This document shows, piece by piece, positions 18,801-26,783 of a stretch of DNA of 64,000 bases. Numbering within the stretch: position 1 is the stretch's first letter; each line of letters begins with the position of its first letter. The notes below the pieces were generated by a model, which had not been told where the DNA came from, searched no databases, and saw only the letters and a list, made by a program, of their open reading frames with translations. Origin of the DNA: Catenuloplanes niger (GTDB lineage: Bacteria > Actinomycetota > Actinomycetes > Mycobacteriales > Micromonosporaceae); assembly GCF_031458255.1 (NCBI RefSeq), contig NZ_JAVDYC010000001.1, forward strand, positions 7,015,001 through 7,079,000, written 5' to 3'. A program made the position numbers and the translations under genes.

Positions 18801-21800
18801 CGTGGCCGCCGCCCGCGCCGCGCTGGACACGTTCCGTGCACTGCTGGTGCGGCACTCCGAGGGGGACATCAGCTTCGACCCCGATCAGTATTCCAGTCCG
18901 CTCCAGGAGCTGGTGCGCACCTACACCGAGGCGGAACGGCTGATGTCGCGCGCGGTGCGCGGCGCGCACGCGCTGCCCACCCTCCACGAGTTGCATCGAC
19001 CATCCCTGATCGAAGGTTACCCGGAGCACACCGTGGGTGTCGCGCCGGACGGCTCGTTCGTCGTGGCCAGGGCGGCCGCACGGGGGGTGGACGAGCCGCA
19101 CGGCTTCCGGGGCTTCGACGTGCTGGGTCCGGACGGACGGTTCCGCGGCACGATCGAGTCGACGACCGAGGTGTCGGACGACTCCGTCATCATCCGTCTC
19201 GGGGACGTCTCCCAGATCCCCGGCGCCGTCGCGCTGAACATCTTCTACGCGGCGGAGCTGATGAGCGATCACGAGTTCCTCGACGTGGTCGACGTGCACG
19301 ACGAGGAGATGCGGCGGTTCCTCCGGGACGAGCTCGGCATGCGGGGGCTGCCCTTCCTCCTCGACGACATCAGCATCTATCGCCTGGAGCGCGACGCCGC
19401 CCCGGAGGCCATGGCGGATCGGCTGATCGCCTCCGGGTGGACCCTGCCCGGCGGGGACTTCTCCGACTCGTACGAGCTGCGGCCCGAGTGGTCGGACGAG
19501 GCCCCGGACTGGGCACCGACGCTGGACGGGGAGCCGCTGGCGATCGTGACGGAGACGCTGGCCGGTGGCTTCTCCCGCCGGGTGTCCGGTCGTCACGCGC
19601 CGGACGGCGTGTTCGAGGTGGTGTATCCGGAGGTCGGTGAGGTCGTGCGCCGGCTGCACGCGTGGACCGCGCCGGGTGGCGGCGAGCGCTGGTCGGCCGA
19701 GCTGCTCCCGGCGGCCGACCGGAGCCACTGGGAGGAGGCGCGCGACCGGGCCGGCCTGCCGGAGATGACGGCCGAGGAGTTCGTCCGTCACGTGGTGACG
19801 AACGGGGAGCTCCTGCGCCTGGACCGGCTGCTGCTCGGCTTCCGGCTCTACGGGATGGTCCTCGGCGACGAATTCGTCCTGGTCCGGGCCATGGTCGACG
19901 TCGAGGGGCGAGCCGTCATGGCCCGGCCTCCGCTGGCGTTCGACCGGTCGCAGTTCCCGGCGGACCTTCGCGACCCCGCGCCGGCGCGCCGTCGTCTCGC
20001 GGACGTCTACGACGCCGGGTGGACGGTGGAAACCGATCGCACGAACGACAGCAACCAGTATTCGCGCTCCGTGACGCTCAATCCGTACACGGCCTCCGCC
20101 TGGGACACGCTGACCGAGGTGCACCAGAGGCGCCACGTGCCGGCGCCCGAATCTCCGCAGCCCTTACCGGTGATCATCCCGGGCCAGATGCCCACCGAGG
20201 ACCTCCTGGACGCTGTCGGGGAGAGCGACGACGCCACGCGCCGAGCCGAGGCCGAGCGCACCTCGTCGTCGGTGCGGGCGCTCCGGGACGAGATCACGTC
20301 GATGTTGCCCACCACGATCGCCGAGGTCGAGGCGGTGGTCGATGCCGCGCGTGCTCGCCTGCGCGAGTTGCAGACCTGGGCCGACGCGCTGGCCCGCGAC
20401 GACAGCCGGACCGTACCCGCGTCGGTGATCGCCGGGATCCAGGGGCTGGCCCTCGTCGGCCGGCGACTGGACGACCTGGCCGCTGAGCTGAGCACGATGC
20501 CGCTCGACGAGGCGCTCGACGATCTGTCGTCCGTCATGAGGCACTATCACGAGGCCGACGTGCGGCTGATGGACGCGCTGCACGGTGCCACGCCCCTGCC
20601 GCCGATGGGCGTGATGTTCCGGCCGGGCTCCCCGGTGTTGCCGCCCTACACCGTCGGCCGGGCCGCGGACGGTTCCTACGTGGTGGCCAGGGCGCCGGGG
20701 GAGGGAGACGCGCAGCCGCACGGTTTCCTCGGATTCGACGTGTACGGCCCGGACGGGCGTCCGCGGGGCGTGATCGACGTCGAGCTCGACGAGGACGCCG
20801 AGAGCGTCGTCATGAACTGGCTGGGCAACGCCTCGGCCGTGCCGGGTGGGCCGGACCTGGCCGTCTTCTACGCCACCGCCTCCGGCGTCAGCGACCGTCG
20901 TCACCTCGACGTGGTGTACGTCGCGGACGAGGACGAGCGGAGGATCTGGGAAGGGGCCTACCGCATGGCGGCCCGGCCGACCTCCGTCGAAGGCGCCCGC
21001 GATTACCGCCAGGAGCGGGGGACCGCCCACGCGACGGCCCGCAAGCGGCTCGGAGAGCTGGGCTGGACGTTACCGGACGGCGACTTCGCGGTCCCGCGTA
21101 CGCTGCGGCCGGCGTGGACCGACACCGAGCCCACCTGGGCGCCGGCCGTGGGCGGGCAGCCGCTCGACGTGATCCCGGAGACGATGGGCGACGGCAGTAC
21201 CCGTCCGGTCTCCGGGCGCCGGGTGGCCGAGGACGCCTTCCGGGTGGTGGATCCCGCCACCGGCGAGGACCGTCACCTGCTGCGATCCTCGGCCGGCCCG
21301 GACGGCGGCATCCGGTGGACGGCGCCGCCGCTGTCGCCGGACGACCTCCGGCACTTCGCGAGGATCGCCCGCGGCGGTGGCTGGCCCGGTGCGGACGACC
21401 CCCTCGCACACTTCGAGCGGAGAATCGGCGAGCGCAGCGGACCGGGTGTCGCGGACACCGATTCCCTCGGCCTGATCGTCGCGATCGTCACGCAAGGCTC
21501 CCGGCTGCGTGACGACCTCGTCCTCCCCGGCTTCGGCCTGTACCGGCTGACCTCGGGAACGCGCACGGCGATGGCGCGGGCGAAGGTCGCCCCCGACGGC
21601 CGGATCATCGAGGTGCGCCCGCCGTTGGCCGTCGACGAACTGCTGCAGACGCACGACGGGCACCACCTGCTCACCGAGCTGCGTGCAGCCGGTTGGTCGA
21701 TCCAGGTCGGGCACCGGAACATCGTGGACGAGGGCAAGAGCGTCCTGGTGCTCAACCCGTACCACGCGGACGGGTGGGAGGCGCTCGCCACGGCGCACCG

Positions 21801-23559
21801 GGCCTCGCGCAGCGCGTACCGCCAGGCACTCCACCTCCGGCAGTCGGTCGCGCTCGCCGTCCCGGCCATCACCTCGACCCTGGCGGACGATCCGGACGAG
21901 GGCCGGGTCGTCGCCCGGCTCTGGCGGGACGCGGTCAGCGGCCTGCGATCGGTTGTCACCCGGGCCGAGAACTCGGGTGAGATAGCCGAGGCGCAGCTCC
22001 TGGCCGAGCTCCGACACGTCCGGCAGCTGCTGGACCAGGCCGCGAATCGCGTCGTGAGCCTCGGCGGGGGCACCGGATCCGCGGTCCATTCGCTTCTGCG
22101 GCCGCTGCTGATGCCGCGGCCCGCCCCGGAGAACCCGGAGATCTTCCGGGCCGACGTCGCCTACGCCGATCCGCCGGTGCTGCCCCGGATGCCGGGCGTG
22201 CGCTCGGCGGGGGATCAGGTCGCCGAGTTGCGCCGGCACGTCGACGCGGCGGAGGCACGGGTCCGCGCGGTGCTCGACCGGTTCCCGCACTCCGACGCCG
22301 CCGAGGTGGCCCGGACCGCGCTGCGGGAGCTGGAGCGGGCCGAGCGCAGCACGCCCGGCGAGTCCGACGTGCGGAGCCTCCGGTTCCTCCTGGACCAGGC
22401 CGCGGCCGGCGTGATCCAGCTCGACCCGTCGGCCCGCACCGTACTGCGGCCGCTGTGGTCCGGCCGCCGGACGCCGGCCCGGCCGGTGCCGGCCGCGCGC
22501 AGCCTCGGGGCGTGGGCGGACGGTGATCTGGCGTCGCTCACCGCGGGCCTGCCCCGTCCGGTGCTGTCCGTGAACCCGGCGGCGATGACGGACCTCGAAC
22601 CCGCGCTGCGCGCGCACCAGCGATGGGGCGAGGTGCCGGTCGTGCTCACCACGCTGGGCACCAAGGCCACCGACGAGGTGTTCGCCGGGCTGCGTGAGCG
22701 GTTCCGGCCGGTCGTCGTCCAGCAGGCGGTGACCGGCGACATGACCAAGGTGTGGCGCCTGATCGATCAGCACGGTGTCGTGGTGCGGGAGGCGCCGGCG
22801 CTGACCGCCGAGCTGCTCCGGACCGCCGGCGGTCTCCCGGCCGCGCCGCACGGCACCGCGCTGCCCCCGGTCCTGGCCGGGCTGCTCACGGCCGACGACC
22901 CGGTCGCCTACCAGCGGACACACGAGCAGGAGCTGTCCGACCCGGGGGTACGGGACGCGCTCGACACGGCGATCGCGAACGACCCGGACGGGGCGCGCCT
23001 CGCCGCCTTCCGGGTCGCGCTCAGCCTGCCGCCCGGCCCCGCGGAGCGGCTGGTCCCGGCCGTGAGCAGTGTGCTCGCGGTCGAACCCGCCTACACGGGC
23101 GGGCCGGTCCCGGCGTCGTTCGCCTACGACTTCGCGGCACAGATCGACGGCCGGAAGGAGCGGTTCGCCATGGACGGGCTGCTGTTCCAGCTCGTCCTGG
23201 CCGGGCGGATCGCCCCGGGCCAGGCACTGGACCTGTTGCGGGCGGCCGAGCGGACCGCGGTCGACCGTGCGGTGACCGACGTCTTCGAGGCGGTGCTGGA
23301 CGCGGTGGCTCTCTCCGAGCAGCAGGCGGCCGGCGACCCGCACACCGATCCGGTGCTGAGGTCCATCCTGGACCGGGTGCGGACGGTCGCCGTCACCGCG
23401 CGGAAGCCGGGTGCGCCGCCACCGGACTGCGTCGACCCGATCGACCGGACCGCGTTCGTCGGACGTCTGGACGCGTTGCGCGACATGCTGCGTGACTCCG
23501 GAAGTCCCGCGCGGGCCGCCGTGATCGAGGCGGTCAACTACACCCTCGCGAACTGCTGA
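15862..23559 (+). CDS. Giant modular protein 3, triple beta-module
   Basis: 2,565 aa. The GTG at 15862 (VANAGA) is preferred because it follows GGTGAGGA and aligns with the MANAGD starts of the siblings. Residues 1-335 are the shared N-terminal domain (CADGRFIAVPGGVFYHDG). A helical linker (about 360-470) precedes the first beta-module (about 529-896). Two further linker plus beta-module pairs follow (modules at about 1052-1423 and 1594-1993). Each module opens with YTVGVAPDGSYVVA-like sequence and carries GFxxFDVxGPDGRxRGTI, a WTLP segment, VSGR and GFGLYRL. The C-terminal domain begins near 2093 and ends Leu-Ala-Asn-Cys. No papain-like or amidoligase-like residues are seen, unlike giants 1 and 2. 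TTA codons lie at 20164 and 21070. Function is unknown; the repeats suggest a binding or adhesive role, which is only a guess. Confidence 0.9.
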   Translation: MANAGAFGLICADGRFIAVPGGVFYHDGSMADPVDPIALTGAFRADRASGSTMVYVQERTRLKPGAMERLRRALADLPAPIRDRLVLGTLPGERLDQATWRELTEQLDLAKHAPYRPGMERSGRVVPLDESGLENQDNPSAVRVLSRAQAAARETLHAALTGAPPSWDRLVALAGRASAIRDDLLVPSRLSGDEQRSPLSATYALAAGITLFGLPAGLDEAALKRSVRPVGADEVLRAWGGSAIPTDPADIVTTLLATPGSGALIRTDATGTDPVLGWLVSRPEGLAWINPGLDGGAAIRLMPARDAVALLRALPGAKPAALRVDPRNRPATDTAPAPGYDYYVGAAGMPPVPPLQVTSRLPSSVDGVRAAVDGALSRWAATSDRVLSAIDVVRGSSEVSAPRRATAEAVREVFDRFGPALEELAGRLPGLSDDAARTRAGAVVERYELVNQMLVALLGDLPATAVLSPVSEMVRAGRVLAPASEMFRAPGGGALPDGPVTGLPAADELTVLMQDGTGPTWAVSTASALPPYTVGVAPDGSYVVAKPPGPGDDKPYGFSGFEVFGPDGLPRGTIEASIDATEPGPATGGFVATDFLTNLSDVADALDLTTFYATGVSAGEFFLSLRVGNEKVWDIRENAYGMEELSGPNANPRDYRQERTVSHEKARERLEERGWTLPTDGFAASRVLRPAWTGVDPGWAPVVVTADGIESLSVVMETLDGESVRLVSGRYLDDGGFAVVNPDTGAVVGRLHSWIGQDRVPRWSGEALSPSVARAFGAEDLTADEFVRAVVRGGTRVRDDLAIPGFGLYRLELDEEVFLVRATVDADGRVVRARRPLALDEAVYGGPGAPAPDPIAELRRAGWTVWTGHRNRVDARTRTLTIDPYSGFAWNAVTTAQAHQSHANELRVFPMQVQDPDDWASDASTVGPRSVAGDEEPEPSGFDQAEAARDVLRNWDGGPHDRALAGLDEAMADPGARPEDVAAARAALDTFRALLVRHSEGDISFDPDQYSSPLQELVRTYTEAERLMSRAVRGAHALPTLHELHRPSLIEGYPEHTVGVAPDGSFVVARAAARGVDEPHGFRGFDVLGPDGRFRGTIESTTEVSDDSVIIRLGDVSQIPGAVALNIFYAAELMSDHEFLDVVDVHDEEMRRFLRDELGMRGLPFLLDDISIYRLERDAAPEAMADRLIASGWTLPGGDFSDSYELRPEWSDEAPDWAPTLDGEPLAIVTETLAGGFSRRVSGRHAPDGVFEVVYPEVGEVVRRLHAWTAPGGGERWSAELLPAADRSHWEEARDRAGLPEMTAEEFVRHVVTNGELLRLDRLLLGFRLYGMVLGDEFVLVRAMVDVEGRAVMARPPLAFDRSQFPADLRDPAPARRRLADVYDAGWTVETDRTNDSNQYSRSVTLNPYTASAWDTLTEVHQRRHVPAPESPQPLPVIIPGQMPTEDLLDAVGESDDATRRAEAERTSSSVRALRDEITSMLPTTIAEVEAVVDAARARLRELQTWADALARDDSRTVPASVIAGIQGLALVGRRLDDLAAELSTMPLDEALDDLSSVMRHYHEADVRLMDALHGATPLPPMGVMFRPGSPVLPPYTVGRAADGSYVVARAPGEGDAQPHGFLGFDVYGPDGRPRGVIDVELDEDAESVVMNWLGNASAVPGGPDLAVFYATASGVSDRRHLDVVYVADEDERRIWEGAYRMAARPTSVEGARDYRQERGTAHATARKRLGELGWTLPDGDFAVPRTLRPAWTDTEPTWAPAVGGQPLDVIPETMGDGSTRPVSGRRVAEDAFRVVDPATGEDRHLLRSSAGPDGGIRWTAPPLSPDDLRHFARIARGGGWPGADDPLAHFERRIGERSGPGVADTDSLGLIVAIVTQGSRLRDDLVLPGFGLYRLTSGTRTAMARAKVAPDGRIIEVRPPLAVDELLQTHDGHHLLTELRAAGWSIQVGHRNIVDEGKSVLVLNPYHADGWEALATAHRASRSAYRQALHLRQSVALAVPAITSTLADDPDEGRVVARLWRDAVSGLRSVVTRAENSGEIAEAQLLAELRHVRQLLDQAANRVVSLGGGTGSAVHSLLRPLLMPRPAPENPEIFRADVAYADPPVLPRMPGVRSAGDQVAELRRHVDAAEARVRAVLDRFPHSDAAEVARTALRELERAERSTPGESDVRSLRFLLDQAAAGVIQLDPSARTVLRPLWSGRRTPARPVPAARSLGAWADGDLASLTAGLPRPVLSVNPAAMTDLEPALRAHQRWGEVPVVLTTLGTKATDEVFAGLRERFRPVVVQQAVTGDMTKVWRLIDQHGVVVREAPALTAELLRTAGGLPAAPHGTALPPVLAGLLTADDPVAYQRTHEQELSDPGVRDALDTAIANDPDGARLAAFRVALSLPPGPAERLVPAVSSVLAVEPAYTGGPVPASFAYDFAAQIDGRKERFAMDGLLFQLVLAGRIAPGQALDLLRAAERTAVDRAVTDVFEAVLDAVALSEQQAAGDPHTDPVLRSILDRVRTVAVTARKPGAPPPDCVDPIDRTAFVGRLDALRDMLRDSGSPARAAVIEAVNYTLANC

Positions 23560-23593
23560 CCGGACGGTGATCCGGGTCATGTCGTGAACGGAC

Positions 23594-23621
23594 GGTGAAC
23601 CGTGGATGATCCGGCGACGTC
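23594..23621 (+). promoter_or_regulatory. ECF-type promoter of the 92-aa gene
   Basis: GGTGAACC with GAACC at 23597-23601, 16 nt, CGTC at 23618-23621, ending 50 nt before the ATG. A second GTGAAC lies 11 nt upstream (23584) but has no matching CGTC at the right spacing. Confidence 0.7.
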
Positions 23622-23671
23622 GTCACGCCGTCGGAGCGTCGTCAACACGGCGGCGCGGGTGGGAGCGTGAC

Positions 23672-23950
23672 ATGTCGACTGCCGGTACCGTCCTTCTCGA
23701 GCGCCGGCCGCAGCCGGCGGTGGTGCACGACCCGGACCGCATCGGCCGTGCCGTGCTCGACGCCGTCCGGCTCCACCTCCGCGGCGCCGGCCGGCATGCC
23801 GTGGTGGACGCGATCCACGGACATCCCACGTACGCCGGGGCCGGTGGCCGTGCCGCCTGGGCCCGGCGCCTCCAGTCGCTCAAGGGCGAGATGCCGCAGT
23901 ACGCCGCCGTGCTCGACCGGATCGCGGTCCATGTCATGACCTGCCCGTAA
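23672..23950 (+). CDS. 92-aa stand-alone tail protein
   Basis: Residues about 26-92 align along their whole length with the last 67 residues of the 675-aa partner: LHLRGA, HPTY, GR, WARRLQSL, EMPQYA and terminal MTCP. The protein is therefore almost nothing but the family's C-terminal tail, with a 25-residue lead. It has its own ECF-type promoter and sits where a partner gene would be expected after giant 3. It has one Cys, at the penultimate position. No signal peptide or membrane helix is seen. It may be a remnant of a full partner gene or a deliberately small partner; its intact frame and promoter favour a working gene. Confidence 0.75.
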   Translation: MSTAGTVLLERRPQPAVVHDPDRIGRAVLDAVRLHLRGAGRHAVVDAIHGHPTYAGAGGRAAWARRLQSLKGEMPQYAAVLDRIAVHVMTCP

Positions 23951-24118
23951 CTGCTGTCCATCGTGGACCGCCGCCCGGTCGAGGCGTCGCTCTCCCGCGG
24001 CACCGCGCTGTTCCACGCCGACATCCCGGCCGCCCTCTTCGGCCGACGGCATCGGCCGGGCGGTCTCCGCGCGTCGATGAGCCAGGTGGACGGTCGGCTC
24101 CGATGCATGACGCCCAGC

Positions 24119-24772
24119 CTATGCGAGCAGGCCCGCCTGGGTGGCCAGCAGCGCGGCCTGGACCCGGTTCTCGCAGTCCAGCTTCATCAGGATCCGGCTG
24201 ACGTGCGTCTTGACCGTGCTCTCCGTGATGACCAGCGTGCCGCTGATCGCGGTGTTGGACAGGCCGCGGGCCAGGAGCCGCAGCACCTCGGTCTCGCGCT
24301 CGCTGAGCTCGGCCCGGGCCAGCCGCGCCACCGCGTCACCGGAGACGCCGGAGCCGAGGCCGCGCAGCCGGGTGACCGCGTGCCGGGTGACCGGCGGGGA
24401 CAGGAACACCTCACCGGCCGCGGCCGCGCGCAGCGCCGGACCCAGTTCCTCGGCGGCGGAGCTCTTCAGCACGAAACCGGCGGCGCCGTGCGCGAGCGCC
24501 TCGTCGATGTACTGTTCCTCGCCGAACGTGGTCAGCATGATCACCCGGGTCGGGCCGGTGATCGCGCGCAGCGCGGCCAGCCCGTCGACGACCGGCATGC
24601 GGATGTCCATCAGCACCACGTCCGGTTTGAGCCGCTCGACCGCCTCGCGGGCCGCCCGGCCGTTCGCGGCCTCGGCGACCACCTCCACGTCCGGCAGTGC
24701 GCTCACCACCAGGCGGATGCCGCCGCGCGTCAGCTCGTCGTCATCCGCGATCACCACCCGAAGGAGACTCAC
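24119..24772 (-). CDS. LuxR-type response regulator
   Basis: 217 aa. The receiver domain has the acidic pocket DDD at 10-12, phospho-acceptor Asp56 (LMDIRMP), Thr in the MLTTFGE strand, and Lys in VLKSS. The C-terminal LuxR helix-turn-helix reads ELSERETEVLRLLARG..STVKTHVSRIL. The GTG start overlaps the kinase stop by a few bases, so kinase and regulator are translationally coupled; Asp56 should be phosphorylated by that kinase. The gene is last in its operon. Targets are not visible. Confidence 0.93.
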   Translation of the reverse strand: MSLLRVVIADDDELTRGGIRLVVSALPDVEVVAEAANGRAAREAVERLKPDVVLMDIRMPVVDGLAALRAITGPTRVIMLTTFGEEQYIDEALAHGAAGFVLKSSAAEELGPALRAAAAGEVFLSPPVTRHAVTRLRGLGSGVSGDAVARLARAELSERETEVLRLLARGLSNTAISGTLVITESTVKTHVSRILMKLDCENRVQAALLATQAGLLA

Positions 24773-26301
24773 TCCAGCATCTCCTTCGACACCAGCGCAC
24801 CGTCGCGGAAACAGAAACGGTACCGGCCGTTGTACGAGTCCGCACGGAAGCCGACCTTCGCCTGATAGGTCAGGCAGGACAGGCTGGCCGCCGGGTCCGG
24901 GTCCTCGACCGCCGCGTCCGGGCGCGGCAGCCGCGCACGGACCTCCGCCTCGGCCGTGCCGACCTGGATGGCGTCGTAGGTGTCCCGGCCGAGCATGTAC
25001 TGGTCGACCGAGACCCAGAACGTGCCCGCGCACAGCGCCAGCACCATGGTCACCGCGCCGGCGATCAGCACCCACGCGCGACGCCGCGACCGGTCCACCC
25101 GCCGCAGCTCGACCCGCATGTCGTCGGCCGGGCCCGGCGACGGCGCCTGCGGGCTCAGCGGCAGCGTGGCCGCGACCCGGAAGCCGCCGTCCGGTTCCGG
25201 CCCGGCGTAGAGCACGCCGCCGGTCAGCCGGACCCGTTCCGCGAGCCCGCGCAGCCCCTGCCCGCTACCGCGCGCGCCGGTCGGCTGCCCCGGGTCGTTG
25301 ACCACCTCCGCGACCAGCGCGTCCGGCTCGTACCGCAGCGCCAGCCGGATCTCGCCGCCGCGCGCGTGCCGGAGCGCGTTCGTGACGCCCTCCTGGAGCG
25401 TCCGGTACGCCGCGTGGTCGATCAGCGGGTGCAGCGGCGCCGGCTCGCCCTCGCGGTGCAGCGTGATGCGCGCACCGGCGGAGACCGCGCCCTCGACCAG
25501 CGCGCCAGCGTCCGCGAGCCGCGCCGTGACCGGCACGCTCTCGTCGCCGTCCCGCCCGTCGCGGAGCACCGCCAGGATCTGCCGCAGCTCGTCCATGGCC
25601 TGCGTGGACGTGGTGTGCAGCAGCGACACCACCTCGTCGGTCCGGTCCGGCTCCCGGCCGGCGACGGTGCGCAGCGCGCCGCTGTACAGCGAGATCAGCG
25701 TGAGCCGGTGCCCGAGCGAGTCGTGCATCTCCCGGGCGATCCGGGTCGCCTCGCGCACCCGTACCCGCTCGGCGATGGTCCGCTGCTGTTCCTCCAGGTA
25801 CTCGGTGCGCTCCCGCATCAGCCGGAGCAGCTCGTGGCGCTGCGCGGTCATCCGGGCCACGATCCCGGGCAGGGCCTGGAAGACCACGAACGAGCCGGCC
25901 GTGAACAGCACCTGGGCCAGGCCGGGCTCGGCCGCCCGCAGGTCGCCGAGCAGCAGGATGACCAGCACCGCCAGGAACGTGCCGGTGATCCGCACGGTGC
26001 CGCGCACCCGCAGCCCGGCCGAGACGCTGAGCCCGAACAGCAGGAACAGGCCGTTCTGCCCGGTCACCGCGCCGAGCACGGCGGCCAGGACCAGGACCGT
26101 CGCCGGGTACGCCCGGCGCAGCGCGACCAGCACGACGACCGCGAGACCGACCGGCACGGCCACCACCGCCGGCAGCTCGACCCTGGTGACGCCGGGCAGC
26201 CCGACGACGGTGGCGGTGAGGACGAGCGCGAGGCCGGCCTCATAGGCGAGGCGCGCCGGCCCGGCGGACCGGACCGCGCGCCACCACGACGACATGTTCA
26301 T
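24769..26301 (-). CDS. NarL-type sensor histidine kinase with extracytoplasmic C-terminal domain
   Basis: 510 aa. The N-terminal third has about five hydrophobic helices. A coiled region leads to a HisKA_3 box with His193 (REMHDSLGH), and an HATPase domain follows (GQGLRGLAERVRLTGG). Unusually, the protein continues past the ATPase through a further membrane helix (about 407-428, WVLIAGAVTMVLALCAG) to an 80-residue tail with GTAEAEVRARLP, SCLTY and RFCFRDGALVSKE. That tail is clearly related to the small membrane protein encoded just upstream. Start and stop overlap its neighbours by 1 and about 4 bases. The tail is predicted to lie outside the membrane and could sense the signal; this is inference. 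Confidence 0.9.
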   Translation of the reverse strand: MNMSSWWRAVRSAGPARLAYEAGLALVLTATVVGLPGVTRVELPAVVAVPVGLAVVVLVALRRAYPATVLVLAAVLGAVTGQNGLFLLFGLSVSAGLRVRGTVRITGTFLAVLVILLLGDLRAAEPGLAQVLFTAGSFVVFQALPGIVARMTAQRHELLRLMRERTEYLEEQQRTIAERVRVREATRIAREMHDSLGHRLTLISLYSGALRTVAGREPDRTDEVVSLLHTTSTQAMDELRQILAVLRDGRDGDESVPVTARLADAGALVEGAVSAGARITLHREGEPAPLHPLIDHAAYRTLQEGVTNALRHARGGEIRLALRYEPDALVAEVVNDPGQPTGARGSGQGLRGLAERVRLTGGVLYAGPEPDGGFRVAATLPLSPQAPSPGPADDMRVELRRVDRSRRRAWVLIAGAVTMVLALCAGTFWVSVDQYMLGRDTYDAIQVGTAEAEVRARLPRPDAAVEDPDPAASLSCLTYQAKVGFRADSYNGRYRFCFRDGALVSKEMLE

Positions 26302-26672
26302 TACTCCGGAAGACTAATGCGGCTCTTCTCCGCGAGCGCGCCGCCGACGAAGCACAGCCGCCACATCGGCTCCTGCCCGACGTCCTCCAGCGGCTTGACC
26401 CCGTAGTAGATGCAGGACGCACCGGCCGGCATGCCCTGCTTGGCCGGGTCGTCGCCGTACAGGTCCCGGTCGGTGACGTTCTCCAGCGGCGCGGGCAGCG
26501 CCGCCCGGACCTCCGCCTCCGGCGTGCCCTCCTTCTGCGCGTCGAACTGCTGCTGCGTGATGCTCGCGTCGACGAGCTGCTTTCCCATGTCGTACGCCTG
26601 GTAGGCGAACCACCCGACGCCGCCGCAGAGCACGACGAGCACGACGCTGATGACGATCGCGACCTTTCGCAT
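26301..26672 (-). CDS. Small membrane-anchored protein, paralogue of the kinase tail
   Basis: 123 aa. The start at 26672 (MRKVAIVI) places a single N-terminal membrane helix (VAIVISVVLVVLCGGVGWF) right after the start, following an AGGAG site; longer in-frame starts add no sensible sequence. The outer domain has GTPEAEVRAALPAPL, SCIYYG and WRLCFVGGALAEKS, matching the C-terminal tail of the histidine kinase encoded next. The two conserved Cys could form a disulphide. It heads the operon small protein, kinase, regulator. The fold recalls SmpA/OmlA-like small domains, but only weakly. Confidence 0.8.
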   Translation of the reverse strand: MRKVAIVISVVLVVLCGGVGWFAYQAYDMGKQLVDASITQQQFDAQKEGTPEAEVRAALPAPLENVTDRDLYGDDPAKQGMPAGASCIYYGVKPLEDVGQEPMWRLCFVGGALAEKSRISLPE

Positions 26673-26783
26673 GACCACTCCTCGGTATCGCTGGAATGAC
26701 TCCAGCCTCCCGGGATCCGGCGCCCGCATCGTCGGTGCAAAGTCCGATCTTCACGGGCGGCGGTGGTACGAAAGTGCCATCCG

